A stretch of 64,000 bases of DNA from Massilia sp. Mn16-1_5 (GCF_004798585.1 NZ_PPXQ01000002.1:186001-250000), one strand, 5' to 3'. Counted from the stretch's first letter, positions 29,947 through 39,204 are shown. Numbers and translations are program-made. Notes: generated from the letters alone by a model not told the origin.

Positions 29947-31866
29947 ATGGCTGTCGCCGAAAAAGAAACCCTTGGCTTTCAAGCTGAAGTAAAACAGCTG
30001 CTGCAACTGATGATCCACTCCTTGTATTCGAACAAGGAGATCTTCCTGCGCGAACTGATCTCGAACGCGTCCGACGCGGCCGACAAGCTGCGCTTCGAGG
30101 CGATCAACAACGATGCCCTCTATGGCAACGACCACGAGCTGAAGATCCGCGTCAACTTCGACAAGGAAGCGAAAACCATCACGATTTCGGACAACGGCAT
30201 CGGCATGAGCCGCGACGAAGTCATCTCGCACCTGGGCACGATCGCCAAGTCGGGCACCAAGGAATTCTTCTCGCGCCTGTCGGGCGACCAGCAAGCCGAC
30301 GCGGCCCTGATCGGCCAGTTCGGCGTGGGCTTCTATTCGGGCTTCATCGTCGCCGACCGCATCACCGTCGAGACCCGCCGCGCGGGCGCCGACGCCTCGC
30401 AGGGCGTGCGCTGGGAGTCGACCGGCGAGGGCGACTACTCGGTCGAGCAGATCGAGAAGGCTGGCCGCGGCACCGACGTCATCCTGCACCTGCGCGCCGG
30501 CGAGGAAGAGCTGCTCTCGAGCTGGAAGATCAAGTCCATCATCCGTAAATACTCCGACCACATCTCGCTGCCGATCCTGATGCAGAAGGAAGAGTGGGAC
30601 GAGGAGAAGAAGGAAACCGTCCTGAAGGACGACTTCGAGACCGTCAACCAGGCCAGTGCCCTGTGGGCCCGCAACAAGGCGGACGTCACGAAGGAGCAGT
30701 ACGACGAGTTCTACAAGCACGTCTCGCACGACTTCCAGGAACCGCTGACCTACACGCACAACCGCGTCGAGGGCCGCAGCGAGTACACCCAGCTGCTGTA
30801 CGTGCCGAGCCACGCGCCCTTCGACCTGTGGGACCGCAACAAGCGCGGCGGAATCAAGCTGTACGTGAAGCGCGTCTTCATCATGGACGACGCCGAGCAG
30901 CTGATGCCGACTTATCTCCGCTTCATCAAGGGCGTGATCGATTCGGCCGACCTGCCGCTGAACGTCTCGCGCGAGATCCTGCAGGAGTCGCGCGACGTCA
31001 AGGTGATCCGCGAAGGCTCGACCAAGCGCGTGCTGGGCATGCTGGAAGAACTGGCGAACGCCGACGAGCAGGAAACCAGGGACAAATACGTCACCTTCTG
31101 GAAGGAATTCGGCCAGGTGCTGAAAGAGGGCATCGGTGAGGACACGACCAACAAGGACCGCATCGCCAAGCTGCTGCGCTTCGCGTCGACCCATGCCGAC
31201 TCCGCCGACCAGACCGTGTCCTTTGCCGATTACATCGCGCGCATGAAGGAAGGCCAGGACAAGATTTACTACGTCACGGCCGACAGCTACAACGCCGCGA
31301 AGAACAGCCCGCACCTCGAGATCTTCCGCAAGAAGGGCGTCGAAGTGCTGCTGCTGACCGACCGCGTCGACGAGTGGATGCTGTCCTTCCTGACCGAATT
31401 CGAGGGCAAGGAACTGACTTCGGTGGCCAAGGGCGGTCTCGATCTCGGCAAGCTGGAAGACGAAGCCGAGAAGAAGGAACACGAAGAGACCGAGACCCAG
31501 TACAAGGAACTGGTCGAGAAGATGAAGGGCGCCTTGGCTGATAAAGCCAAAGATGTGCGCGTCACGCACCGCCTGACCGATTCGCCGGCCTGCCTGGTGG
31601 CGGACGAGCACGAACTGTCGGCCAACCTGGTGCGCATGCTGAAGGCGGCCGGCCAGAACGCGCCGGAGTCGAAGCCCATCCTCGAGATCAATCCGAACCA
31701 CCCGCTGGTCACGCGCCTGAAGTACGAAGACGCGACCAGCCCGCGCTTCGCCGACTGGTCGCACATCCTGTTCGACCAGGCCATGCTGGCCGAGGGCGGC
31801 AGCCTCACCGATCCCGCGGCCTTCGTGAAGCGCTTGAACGAGATGCTGCTGGCGACGAGCAAGTAA
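29947..31866 (+). CDS. htpG: Molecular chaperone HtpG (Hsp90)
   Basis: A 639-residue bacterial Hsp90. The N-terminal ATPase (GHKL fold) shows the signature [18 protein letters not shown], with [10 protein letters not shown] and the glycine-rich [15 protein letters not shown] lid loop. The middle domain (about 230-500) carries [10 protein letters not shown] and the catalytic-arginine region [13 protein letters not shown]. The C-terminal dimerisation domain ends [10 protein letters not shown]. Length and motif order are standard. A sigma-32-like promoter precedes it and a strong terminator follows, consistent with a single-gene heat-shock unit. Confidence 0.97.
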   Translation: MAVAEKETLGFQAEVKQLLQLMIHSLYSNKEIFLRELISNASDAADKLRFEAINNDALYGNDHELKIRVNFDKEAKTITISDNGIGMSRDEVISHLGTIAKSGTKEFFSRLSGDQQADAALIGQFGVGFYSGFIVADRITVETRRAGADASQGVRWESTGEGDYSVEQIEKAGRGTDVILHLRAGEEELLSSWKIKSIIRKYSDHISLPILMQKEEWDEEKKETVLKDDFETVNQASALWARNKADVTKEQYDEFYKHVSHDFQEPLTYTHNRVEGRSEYTQLLYVPSHAPFDLWDRNKRGGIKLYVKRVFIMDDAEQLMPTYLRFIKGVIDSADLPLNVSREILQESRDVKVIREGSTKRVLGMLEELANADEQETRDKYVTFWKEFGQVLKEGIGEDTTNKDRIAKLLRFASTHADSADQTVSFADYIARMKEGQDKIYYVTADSYNAAKNSPHLEIFRKKGVEVLLLTDRVDEWMLSFLTEFEGKELTSVAKGGLDLGKLEDEAEKKEHEETETQYKELVEKMKGALADKAKDVRVTHRLTDSPACLVADEHELSANLVRMLKAAGQNAPESKPILEINPNHPLVTRLKYEDATSPRFADWSHILFDQAMLAEGGSLTDPAAFVKRLNEMLLATSK

Positions 31867-31888
31867 GCGTCCTCGCGATCGTCAAAAG

Positions 31889-31913
31889 ACCGGGCTACAC
31901 GCCCGGTTTTTTT
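31889..31913. terminator. Bidirectional rho-independent terminator
   Basis: ACCGGGC (31889-31895) pairs with GCCCGGT (31901-31907), followed by a run of Ts ending at 31913. On the minus strand the same stem is followed by a shorter T-rich tract, so it can serve both htpG and the convergent acyltransferase. Confidence 0.88.
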
Positions 31914-31948
31914 ATGCCTCGATCGTTAACGTTGATTGACCGGAAGGT

Positions 31949-33100
31949 TCAACGGGTGGCGGACTGGCTGCGCGCCGCCAGCCGCACGAACATCCGCTCG
32001 AACCACCATTTGCGGTGCTCCGTCAGCTGCCCAAGCACCAGCGTCGCCAGCGCGATCAGCACCACCAGCATCCCCACGTCCAGTGCATTCGAGGCCCGGT
32101 GCGGATACAGCGCGAGCCACAGCCGCATCACCAGCGCATGCACCAGATACAGGGTAAAGGTGTAGGAGGCAAGCCAGCGGATCGGCCGCTCGAGATGCTG
32201 GAGGGCGCGCAGGCCGAGGCTGCGCGCACACAGGAAGTTCGCCACCACCAGCACGCAGACGAGATAGTCGGCCAGGAAGCGGTCCGCGCTTTTCAGGGGC
32301 AGGCCGGGGAAGGGCCAATGGGCGAGGGCGGCGGCGCGCAGCGCCACATCCAGTCCGCTCGCTTTGAAGGCGAAAAACAGCCCCAGCGTCGCGCACCAGC
32401 CGAACAGCGCCAGCGGACGCGCCAGCGTGTGCCGCTTCTGCCAGTGCCAGGCCAGTACGCCGGCTGTCCATACCGGCAGCAGCAGCCACAGCTTCGGGCC
32501 GGCCAGCAGCAACAGGGAGCCGAGGATCGCCAGCCGGCGCTTGCCGCGCAGGTAGAAGGCGGCGCCGAAGAGCGCGTAATACCAGACCTCGTAGCCGAGC
32601 GACCAGTAAGGCGCCAGCAGCGGCGGCGGTTCGGAAATGGTCCAGAGTTCGCCCATGAACAGCAGGTGCAGCGGCAGGTAGAGCCAGGGCTTGGCCAACT
32701 GGTAGTACGCGTGCGGGGACGCCCGGCCGCTCAGCACGAGGAAAGCAGCGGCAGCGAATGCCAGCAGCAGCACCGGCAGGGCGACCGAGTAGATGCGGGT
32801 GGCGCGCGCCACCCAGTAGGCGCGCAGGCCGGCGTTCCTGCGCTCGGTCGTATAGGCGATCACGAAGCCGGACAGCACGAAGAAGACGACCACCGCTTCG
32901 CGCCCCAGGCCGAGCCACCAGTGGCCGCTGCCGGGAACGATCACACCGTAGGGCGAGAAATGGCTGGCGACGACCAGCACCGCCGCGAGGAAGCGGCAGC
33001 AGTCCAGATACAGCGAGAATGCGTGGGGGAGGGACGCCGGGCGCTCGGCCACGCTGATGCCGGCCGTGGCCTCGTGTGCACCCATGCCGCTTCCCGACAT
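31949..33100 (-). CDS. Acyltransferase family 3 membrane protein
   Basis: A 383-residue integral membrane protein of the acyltransferase-3 family (OafA/NodX-like), which transfers O-acyl groups, usually acetyl, to surface glycans. About ten membrane helices are seen. The N-terminal conserved region SLYLDCCRFLAAVLVVASH has the family histidine at the end of helix 1, and VVVFFVLSGFVIAYTTERR matches the second motif. The C-terminal helix block ASYTFTLYLVHALVMRLW is also typical. The start at 33100 is five bases after the hydrolase gene's stop, so they are probably co-transcribed. Acceptor unknown. Confidence 0.85.
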   Translation of the reverse strand: MSGSGMGAHEATAGISVAERPASLPHAFSLYLDCCRFLAAVLVVASHFSPYGVIVPGSGHWWLGLGREAVVVFFVLSGFVIAYTTERRNAGLRAYWVARATRIYSVALPVLLLAFAAAAFLVLSGRASPHAYYQLAKPWLYLPLHLLFMGELWTISEPPPLLAPYWSLGYEVWYYALFGAAFYLRGKRRLAILGSLLLLAGPKLWLLLPVWTAGVLAWHWQKRHTLARPLALFGWCATLGLFFAFKASGLDVALRAAALAHWPFPGLPLKSADRFLADYLVCVLVVANFLCARSLGLRALQHLERPIRWLASYTFTLYLVHALVMRLWLALYPHRASNALDVGMLVVLIALATLVLGQLTEHRKWWFERMFVRLAARSQSATR

Positions 33101-33105
33101 AGGCG

Positions 33106-33651
33106 CTAGGCCCGCACCTGCCCGAGGAATTCGAGCAGCAGGCGCTCGCCCTCGGGCCAGTCGCCGTAGCCGGCATCGGCGTTCACGTGGCCGGCGGCGC
33201 CGATTTCGACGTAGCGGCTGCCCCAGGCTTCGGCAAAGGCCAGGGCGCGCTCGCGGCTGACGAATTCGTCGTCGGTACTGGCGATGACCAGGCTGGGGAA
33301 GGGCAGGCGCGCGAGCGGCACGGGCGCGAAGCCGTTGCTGCCGATCGGGTAGGTCGAGGCCTCGACGTCGCTTGGTGCGACCAGGAAGGCGCCGGCCGCG
33401 CGCAGCGGCGAACCGGAGGCGGCCCAGTGGGCGGCGAGGATGCAGCCCAGGCTATGCGCGACCAGCACCGGCGCACCCGCGCAGGCGGCGACGGCGGCAT
33501 CGAGTTCGGCCACCCATTCGTGGCGGTCCGGATTGTTGAAGTCGCGGTGCGCGACCCGGCGCCAATCGGGATGGCGCGCTTCCAGGTGCGACTGCCAGTG
33601 CTGCGGTCCGGAATCCCAGAGGCCCGAAAGAATCAGTACGTCGCCGTCCAT
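33106..33651 (-). CDS. RBBP9/YdeN-type alpha/beta hydrolase
   Basis: A 181-residue serine hydrolase of the RBBP9/YdeN family. The N-terminal signature ILSGLWDSGPQHWQSHLE is followed by the nucleophile elbow AHSLGC, an acidic residue in STDDEFVS and the catalytic histidine in GAAGHVNAD. Substrates of this family are poorly defined. It lies 51 bases after kynA on the same strand. Because no kynB-type formamidase is seen near kynA or kynU, a contribution to kynurenine metabolism is conceivable, but the motif alone does not show it. Confidence 0.85.
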   Translation of the reverse strand: MDGDVLILSGLWDSGPQHWQSHLEARHPDWRRVAHRDFNNPDRHEWVAELDAAVAACAGAPVLVAHSLGCILAAHWAASGSPLRAAGAFLVAPSDVEASTYPIGSNGFAPVPLARLPFPSLVIASTDDEFVSRERALAFAEAWGSRYVEIGAAGHVNADAGYGDWPEGERLLLEFLGQVRA

Positions 33652-33702
33652 GCCGTCTCCTTGTCGATCAATTCATTCTACATGGGTCGGCGCGGGCGCC
33701 GC

Positions 33703-34545
33703 TTACAGGGCCGTGCGCAGCGCGAACAGTTCCGGGAACAGGACCACGTCGAGCATCTTGCGCAGGTAGCTCACGCCCGCGGTACCGCCGGTTCCGGTCT
33801 TGAAGCCGATGATGCGCTCGACCGTCGTCACGTGGCGGAAGCGCCAGAAGCGGAAGGCGGTCTCGAGGTCGACCAGCTTTTCGGCCAGTTCGTACAGGCC
33901 CCAGTGGTGCTCCGGGTCCTGGTAGACGGCCAGCCAGGCCGCCTGCACCGAATCGTCGTGGACGGTCGGCTCTTGCGGCGAGCGTGCCAGGCGTTCGGGC
34001 GCGATCGTAAAACCGCTGCGCGACAAGAGGGCCACGGCTTCGTCGTAGATCGAGGGCGTGTCGAGGGCCGCGGACAGGGTCGCATGGGCCGCCGGGTTCT
34101 TTTCGTGCACCGCGAGCAGGGCCGCATTCTTGTTCCCGAGGATGAATTCGAGTTCGCGGTACTGGTGCGACTGGAAGCCCGAGGAGGCACCGAGATAGGG
34201 CCGGATCGCCGTGTACTCGGAAGGCGTCATGGTCGCCAGCACGTCCCAGGCATGCACCAGCTGATCCATGATGCGCGCCACCCGCGCCAGCATTTTAAAA
34301 GCCGGATCGAGTTCGCCCGCGCGCAGGTGGGTGCGCACGGCATGCAGTTCGTGCAGCATCAGCTTGACCCAGAGTTCGCTGGTCTGGTGCTGGATGATGA
34401 ATAGCATCTCGTTGTGGTTGGGCGAGAGCGGGTGCTGGGCCGTGAGGATCTGGTTCAGACCGAGGTAGTCGCCATAGCTCATCGACTCCTTGAAATCCAT
34501 CTTGGCCCCATGCCACTCGGCGGGGTTCTTGTCGGGTTTGTTCAT
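33703..34545 (-). CDS. kynA: Tryptophan 2,3-dioxygenase KynA
   Basis: A 280-residue cytosolic heme dioxygenase that opens the indole ring of L-tryptophan to N-formylkynurenine. The family block [20 protein letters not shown] and the [16 protein letters not shown] stretch, which carries the distal-pocket histidine, are intact. The C-terminal [20 protein letters not shown] holds the proximal heme histidine and the substrate-binding loop. The ribosome site GAGG overlaps the TGA of kynU, with seven bases between the genes, so the two are translationally linked. Confidence 0.97.
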   Translation of the reverse strand: MNKPDKNPAEWHGAKMDFKESMSYGDYLGLNQILTAQHPLSPNHNEMLFIIQHQTSELWVKLMLHELHAVRTHLRAGELDPAFKMLARVARIMDQLVHAWDVLATMTPSEYTAIRPYLGASSGFQSHQYRELEFILGNKNAALLAVHEKNPAAHATLSAALDTPSIYDEAVALLSRSGFTIAPERLARSPQEPTVHDDSVQAAWLAVYQDPEHHWGLYELAEKLVDLETAFRFWRFRHVTTVERIIGFKTGTGGTAGVSYLRKMLDVVLFPELFALRTAL

Positions 34546-34552
34546 GTCTGCC

Positions 34553-35812
34553 TCAGGTAACGGCGCCGCGTTCGGCGGCCACGTCGTAGTCCTCGCGGTC
34601 GAGGATGTCCTTCAGGATCGCCACCGCATCCCAGACGTCCACGAAACGCGTGTACAGCGGGGTGAAACCGAAGCGCATGATTTCCGGCTCGCGGTAGTCG
34701 CCGATCACGCCGCGCCCGATCAGCGCCGCCATGACCGCGTAGCCGTGCGGATGGGTGAAGCTGACCTGGCTGCCGCGCCGGACGTGTTCGCGCGGCGTCA
34801 CCAGTCCCAGCGGGTGATTCGCGCAGGTGCCTTCGACCAGCTCGATGAAGAGGTCGGTCAGGGCCAGCGACTTGGCGCGGATGGCCTCCATGCTCGTTTC
34901 CTCGAACACTTCGAGGCCGCATTCGACCAGCGCCAGCGAGACCACCGGCTGGGTGCCGCACAGGGCGCGGCCGATGCCGTCGGTCGGCGCGAAGCCGTGT
35001 GCCATGGCGAAGGGCTTGGCGTGGCTCCACCAGCCGGTGAGCGGATGGGAGAAGCTGGCCTGGTGGCGCCGCGGCACCCAGATGAAGGCCGGCGAACCGG
35101 GGCCGCCGTTCAGGTATTTATAGGTGCAGCCGACCGCGAAGTCGGCTTCGGCCGCGTTCAGGTCGACCGGCACGGCGCCGGCCGAGTGGGCCAGGTCCCA
35201 GACGATCAATGCACCATGTTGGTGCGCGTGACGGGTGAGGGCGGCCAGGTCGTGCTGGTAGCCGGTGCGGTAGTTCACGTGGGTCAGCATGACGACGGCG
35301 CAGTCGGCGTCGATCGCGGCCGGCAGCTCCTCGACGGAGTCGACCAGCCGCACGCGGTAGCCCTGCTGCAGCCATTCGCTCAGGCCTTCGGCCATATAGA
35401 TATCGGTCGGGAAATTGCTGCGCTCGGTGACGATGACGCGCCGCGCGGCGTTTGGCCCCTCGGCCTGCAGGCGGACGGCCGCGGCCAGCGCCTTGAACAG
35501 GTTCAGCGAAGTAGTGTCGGTGACGGCCACTTCGCCCGCCTGGGCGCCGATCAGCGGGCCGAGACGTTCGCCCAGGCGCTTGGGCATGTCGAACCAGCCG
35601 GCCGTGTTCCAGCTCGTGATCAGGTCGCGGCCCCATTCGCGCGCCACCACCTGCTGGGCGCGTTCGAGCGCCGCGCATGGACGGGCGCCTAGCGAGTTGC
35701 CGTCGAGGTAGATGACATCCTGAGGCAGGTCGAAGCGTTCGCGCAGGGGCGCGAGCGGATCCTGGGCGTCGCGCGCGAGGCAATCGGCGCGGGTGATCGA
35801 AAATTCGTTCAT
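34553..35812 (-). CDS. kynU: Kynureninase KynU
   Basis: A 419-residue PLP enzyme that cleaves L-kynurenine to anthranilate and L-alanine. The ATG at 35812 is chosen because the conserved N-terminus ([19 protein letters not shown]) begins just after it; the longer open frame up to 35956 has no support. The PLP lysine lies in [16 protein letters not shown], with [10 protein letters not shown] and [11 protein letters not shown] upstream in the usual order. No purine-rich ribosome site is evident before the start. First gene of the kynU-kynA unit; its promoter must lie in the interval shared with flhD. Confidence 0.95.
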   Translation of the reverse strand: MNEFSITRADCLARDAQDPLAPLRERFDLPQDVIYLDGNSLGARPCAALERAQQVVAREWGRDLITSWNTAGWFDMPKRLGERLGPLIGAQAGEVAVTDTTSLNLFKALAAAVRLQAEGPNAARRVIVTERSNFPTDIYMAEGLSEWLQQGYRVRLVDSVEELPAAIDADCAVVMLTHVNYRTGYQHDLAALTRHAHQHGALIVWDLAHSAGAVPVDLNAAEADFAVGCTYKYLNGGPGSPAFIWVPRRHQASFSHPLTGWWSHAKPFAMAHGFAPTDGIGRALCGTQPVVSLALVECGLEVFEETSMEAIRAKSLALTDLFIELVEGTCANHPLGLVTPREHVRRGSQVSFTHPHGYAVMAALIGRGVIGDYREPEIMRFGFTPLYTRFVDVWDAVAILKDILDREDYDVAAERGAVT

Positions 35813-35975
35813 ATATGAAGGAGGGCAGTGGTGAGCGGGGCCGTTCGGCCGCGAGTGTAACAAGAAAAGGCTGCCCGGCGGCGGCTTGCCGATGACGCTT
35901 TGCCATCTTTTTTCGCCCTTGCACCTCGTATCGGCACTATTTTGAACTTTTTTCAAAAATTTTTGCTCTCAACCC

Positions 35976-36002
35976 TAAAGTTCAGGCGAACCCAGCCGTA
36001 AA
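35976..36002 (+). promoter_or_regulatory. Sigma-28-like promoter, copy 1
   Basis: TAAAGTTC (35976-35983), exactly 11 bases, then GCCGTAAA (35995-36002). The FliA consensus is TAAAGTTT-N11-GCCGATAA. Oriented toward flhD. Confidence 0.65.
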
Positions 36003-36061
36003 GGAGTCAGAGGCCACGAAACGGTGTCTGAAAATAATTCAAAAATATTTTCAAATCACCC

Positions 36062-36088
36062 TAAAGTTCCTCCGAGCGCTGCCGTTAA
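36062..36088 (+). promoter_or_regulatory. Sigma-28-like promoter, copy 2 (best match)
   Basis: TAAAGTTC (36062-36069), 11 bases, GCCGTTAA (36081-36088). This differs from the FliA consensus at two positions. Oriented toward flhD. Confidence 0.7.
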
Positions 36089-36136
36089 AGGGTCAGAAGG
36101 GACGAAAAGGACCTGAAAAAAAGTTCAGGACAAGCC

Positions 36137-36163
36137 TAAAGTTCTGGTCTTGGTTGACGTAAA
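36137..36163 (+). promoter_or_regulatory. Sigma-28-like promoter, copy 3 (weaker)
   Basis: TAAAGTTC (36137-36144), 11 bases, GACGTAAA (36156-36163). The -10 element departs from consensus more than in the other copies. Oriented toward flhD. Confidence 0.5.
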
Positions 36164-36270
36164 CCAACACATAGACGATGTGCCGCACCGGCAAGCCGTC
36201 CGAAAAAGCGCAGTTCGCATGACCTCATTTGCCTCCTGTTTTCATAGGAGCGCCTTCCTATTCAGCCCCG

Positions 36271-36285
36271 GTTTGTCAGACAAAC
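36271..36285. promoter_or_regulatory. Palindrome GTTTGTC-A-GACAAAC, candidate operator
   Basis: A perfect 7-bp inverted repeat with a one-base centre, 134 bases before the flhD start. Its size and symmetry fit a dimeric regulator's site; no regulator is identified. Confidence 0.4.
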
Positions 36286-36418
36286 TCCTACGGGCACGCC
36301 CGCGTTTGCCGGACGCAAAATACAGGGTCCGTCCGATTCCCCTAATGTTTCTCTACGGTCAGAATCTATCTCACTGGCAACACAAACAGCCAGGTTCAAC
36401 AGGAAGATGGAGAGAAAA

Positions 36419-36736
36419 ATGACTGCAAACGACATGATGGCTGAAATCCGGGACGCCAACCTGAGCTACCTGATGCTGGCCCAGCAAATGATCCGCGCCG
36501 ACAAAGTCACCGCCATTTTCCGTCTCGGCATCTCGGCCGACATCGCCGACCTGATCGAGGGCATGAGCAACGCCCAGATCCTGAAGCTTGCCGGCGGCAA
36601 CATGATGCTGGCCCGCTTCCGCTTCGACGACACCGCCATCCTGTCGATGCTGACCAGCCACAGCAAGGACCGCGCCCTGGCCCAGTCGCATGCCGCGATT
36701 CTGATGGCCGGCCAGCCCGCCGAGGAAATCGCCTGA
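36419..36736 (+). CDS. flhD: Flagellar master regulator subunit FlhD
   Basis: A 105-residue transcriptional co-activator that assembles with FlhC into the FlhD4C2 complex and switches on class II flagellar genes. The ATG at 36419 follows GGAGAGAAAA; an ATG at 36407 would overlap that ribosome site. The conserved N-terminal block EIRDANLSYLMLAQQMIRAD and the mid block GISADIADLIEGMSNAQILKL are present. FlhC follows after 90 bases. The gene is preceded by an unusually long regulatory region with three sigma-28-like promoters. Confidence 0.95.
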   Translation: MTANDMMAEIRDANLSYLMLAQQMIRADKVTAIFRLGISADIADLIEGMSNAQILKLAGGNMMLARFRFDDTAILSMLTSHSKDRALAQSHAAILMAGQPAEEIA

Positions 36737-36826
36737 CAGTGGAATTTCTCTCAGGACACATTGTAAAATCCCGCTGAGCTCGGCCTGATAGTGTAGGATA
36801 GCCGGGACACCAGCCGGAGCCGTGGG

Positions 36827-37417
36827 ATGAGTAAAAAAAGCGTCGTATCTGAAGCGCAGGAAATCCAGCTCGCCATCGAGTTGATCACCCTGGGCGCCCG
36901 CCTGCAACTGCTCGAGAGCGAAGTCTCGCTCTCCCGCGAGCGCCTCATCAAGCTGTACAAGGAACTGAAGGGCGTGTCGCCGCCGAAAGGCATGCTGCCG
37001 TTCTCGACCGACTGGTTCCTCACCTGGCAGCCGAACATCCATTCCTCGCTGTTCATCAATATCTACAACTTCCTGGTAGAAAATGCCGGCGCGAGCGGCG
37101 TGCAGGCGGTGATGAAGGCCTATAAGCTTTACCTCGAACAGATGCCGGCCGCGCCCGGCGAAGAGCCGCTGCTCTCGCTGACGCGCGCCTGGACCCTGGT
37201 GCGTTTCTTCCAAAGTAACATGCTGGCGCTGGCGCCCTGCGGCAAGTGCAAGGGCAAGTTCGTCGTCAATGCGCTCGACCTGAACCGCGACTACCTGTGC
37301 GGCCTGTGCCATATGCCCTCGCGCGCCGGCAAGACCCGCAAAGCCAAGGACGCCGCCGTGCTCGACGCCGCCGCGCTCGACGCCGCCGCGCGCGAGGACG
37401 CCGCGGGCGAGGGCTGA
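36827..37417 (+). CDS. flhC: Flagellar master regulator subunit FlhC
   Basis: A 196-residue DNA-binding partner of FlhD. The zinc site CGKC...CGLC (four cysteines about 20 residues apart) and the helical body from [17 protein letters not shown] onward match the family. The C-terminal tail is an alanine-rich extension encoded by three tandem 15-base repeats (37358-37402; LDAAA units), a recent-looking local expansion. The methyltransferase gene starts nine bases after its stop. Confidence 0.95.
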   Translation: MSKKSVVSEAQEIQLAIELITLGARLQLLESEVSLSRERLIKLYKELKGVSPPKGMLPFSTDWFLTWQPNIHSSLFINIYNFLVENAGASGVQAVMKAYKLYLEQMPAAPGEEPLLSLTRAWTLVRFFQSNMLALAPCGKCKGKFVVNALDLNRDYLCGLCHMPSRAGKTRKAKDAAVLDAAALDAAAREDAAGEG

Positions 37418-37426
37418 TCCGCCATC

Positions 37427-38185
37427 GTGAGCGTTCGCCTCCTGCGCGCCCCATCGGTCCGCGCGCTCCTGTGCCAGCTTGCCGCCTTTCCGCTGACTTT
37501 ATTGGCCGTCTACCTGCTGGCGCGCGCCGGCCTGCAGCCGTCCTACCTGCACGCGGCGCTGCTGCAAGGCCTGTTCGCCGCCATATTGACCTGGCGCTGG
37601 CGCCTCGCATCCTGGTGGATCGCGATCGGCCTGCTGTTCGCGCCCGCCCTGTACGCGGCCAACGGCCTGGCGCTGCCGTCCTGGCTGTTCCTGGCCGTTT
37701 TCCTGTTCATGCTGGTCTTGTATTGGTCGACCTTCCGTACCCAGGTGCCGTACTACCCGTCCGGCAAGAGCGCCTGGGCGGCGGTGGCCGGACAACTGCC
37801 GCAGGGCAGGGAAGTGAAGCTGATCGACATCGGCAGCGGCCTGGGCGGGCTGGTGCTCGACCTGGCACGCCGCCCGGGCGTGCAGGCAACCGGCATCGAA
37901 CTTGCGCCGCTGCCCTGGCTGGCCAGCTGGCTGCGCGCGCGTTTGAGCGGCAGCCCGGCCGTTTTCATTCGCGGTGACTATGAGTTACTCGAATTCGGCG
38001 CCTACGATGCCGTGTTCGCCTACCTGTCGCCGGCGGCCATGACAGCGCTGTGGCGCAAGGCGAAACGCGAGATGCGTCCGGGCAGCATGCTGATGAGTTA
38101 TGAATTTACTGTTTCCGAAGCATCACCAAGCATGTCTCTCTATCTACAAGATACTGGTCGAACTCTCTACATTTGGCACTTTTAG
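37427..38185 (+). CDS. Membrane-anchored class I SAM-dependent methyltransferase
   Basis: A 252-residue protein starting at the GTG at 37427. The first 110 residues hold about four membrane helices. The second half is a Rossmann methyltransferase with the SAM motif LIDIGSGLGGLVLDLA, followed by ATGIELAPLPWLASWL and YDAVFAYLSPAAM. Substrate and role are unknown. It is sandwiched between flhC and motA on the same strand with tight spacing to flhC, hinting at a motility- or envelope-related job. A weak hairpin follows it. Confidence 0.78.
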   Translation: MSVRLLRAPSVRALLCQLAAFPLTLLAVYLLARAGLQPSYLHAALLQGLFAAILTWRWRLASWWIAIGLLFAPALYAANGLALPSWLFLAVFLFMLVLYWSTFRTQVPYYPSGKSAWAAVAGQLPQGREVKLIDIGSGLGGLVLDLARRPGVQATGIELAPLPWLASWLRARLSGSPAVFIRGDYELLEFGAYDAVFAYLSPAAMTALWRKAKREMRPGSMLMSYEFTVSEASPSMSLYLQDTGRTLYIWHF

Positions 38186-38205
38186 GCCACAAAACAGGCC
38201 TTTTT
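38184..38205 (+). terminator. Weak hairpin terminator after the methyltransferase gene
   Basis: AGGCC (38184-38188) pairs with GGCCT (38197-38201) and merges into five Ts. The stem is short. It separates the flhDC-methyltransferase unit from motA. Confidence 0.4.
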
Positions 38206-38340
38206 ACTTGCCCATAGGCCATTCTCAAGCTATTGTTCCAGCTGCTGTAGTTCCCTACGTAAATATTTTTTCTGAGATACATTGTCTCGGATTCATGATC
38301 CCGCGCGCGACCACCGCGGACCGCCTTCTGGAGCACGTTC

Positions 38341-39201
38341 TTGTTCGTCATTATCGGTTACATCATTGTCTGTGCTTCGGTGTTCGGCGGCTTCGTCATG
38401 TCCGGCGGACACGTGGCCGTGCTGTTCCAGCCGCTCGAGCTCCTGATGATCGGCGGCGCCGCTGTCGGCGCCTTCTTTGTCGGTAATAACAACAAGTCGA
38501 TCAAGGCCACCATGAAGGCCTTGCCGAGCGTCTTCAAGGGCTCGCAGTACACCCGCGAAATGTACATGGAACTCATGTCGCTGCTGTTCGACGTGCTGTC
38601 CAAGGTGCGCAAGGAGGGCCTGATGTCGATCGAAGGCGATATCGAATCGCCCGAAGCGAGCCCGCTGTTCTCGAAATATCCGCTGGTACTGGCCGACCAT
38701 CACATCGTCGAATTCATGGCCGACTACCTGCGCCTGATGGTGTCCGGTAACATGGACGCCTTCCAGATCGAGAACCTGATGGACAACGAGATCGAGACCC
38801 ATCACCACGAAGGCGCCGTGCCGGCCCACGTGATCGCCAAGCTGGGCGACGGCCTGCCGGCCTTCGGTATCGTGGCCGCCGTCATGGGCGTGGTGCACAC
38901 GATGGAATCGGTCGGCATCCCGCCGGCGGAACTGGGCATCCTGATCGCGAAAGCGCTGGTCGGTACCTTCCTCGGCATCCTGCTGGCCTACGGTTTCGTC
39001 GGTCCGCTCGCCAGCCTGCTGGAACAGAAGCTCGACGAATCCAGCAAGATGTTCCAGTGCGTGAAGGTGACCCTGCTCGCCAGCCTGAACGGCTACGCGC
39101 CGGCCCTGGCCGTCGAATTCGGCCGCAAGGTGCTGTACTCGACCGAGCGTCCATCGTTCGCCGAGCTGGAAGAGCACATCAAGAAGTCGAAGGCGAAGTA
39201 A
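38341..39201 (+). CDS. motA: Flagellar motor stator protein MotA
   Basis: A 286-residue inner-membrane stator subunit with four membrane helices. The start is a TTG at 38341 with GGAG seven bases upstream; the sequence begins MFVIIGYIIVCASVFGGF, matching MotA N-termini. The large cytoplasmic loop contains the charged region between helices 2 and 3. The prolines important for torque occur in GDGLPAFGIVAAVMG and GPLASLLE. Three bases separate it from motB. The rare TTG start may limit stator dosage. Confidence 0.94.
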   Translation: MFVIIGYIIVCASVFGGFVMSGGHVAVLFQPLELLMIGGAAVGAFFVGNNNKSIKATMKALPSVFKGSQYTREMYMELMSLLFDVLSKVRKEGLMSIEGDIESPEASPLFSKYPLVLADHHIVEFMADYLRLMVSGNMDAFQIENLMDNEIETHHHEGAVPAHVIAKLGDGLPAFGIVAAVMGVVHTMESVGIPPAELGILIAKALVGTFLGILLAYGFVGPLASLLEQKLDESSKMFQCVKVTLLASLNGYAPALAVEFGRKVLYSTERPSFAELEEHIKKSKAK

Positions 39202-39204
39202 GCC

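Larger units (their letters stand above)
35813..36418. other. 606-base intergenic regulatory region between kynU and flhD
   Basis: No convincing gene; the short frame at 36150-36422 has poor composition and ends inside flhD. The left half is AT-rich, contrasting with the surrounding GC-rich genes, and contains three copies of a sigma-28-like promoter at spacings of 86 and 75 bases. These sit in imperfect tandem repeats that also share GTCAGA-GG-ACGAAA and CTGAAAA blocks. The right half has a perfect palindrome at 36271 and a smaller dyad at 36244-36261 (ATAGGA and TCCTAT arms). Confidence 0.85.

Noticed and set aside
36150..36422. Possible 90-residue gene in the flhD upstream region
   Set aside because: No ribosome site, crosses the palindrome and the flhD ribosome site, and has no family resemblance.
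37358..37402. Considered a CRISPR-like or minisatellite array
   Set aside because: Only three 15-base in-frame units with no spacers; it is a coding repeat in flhC.
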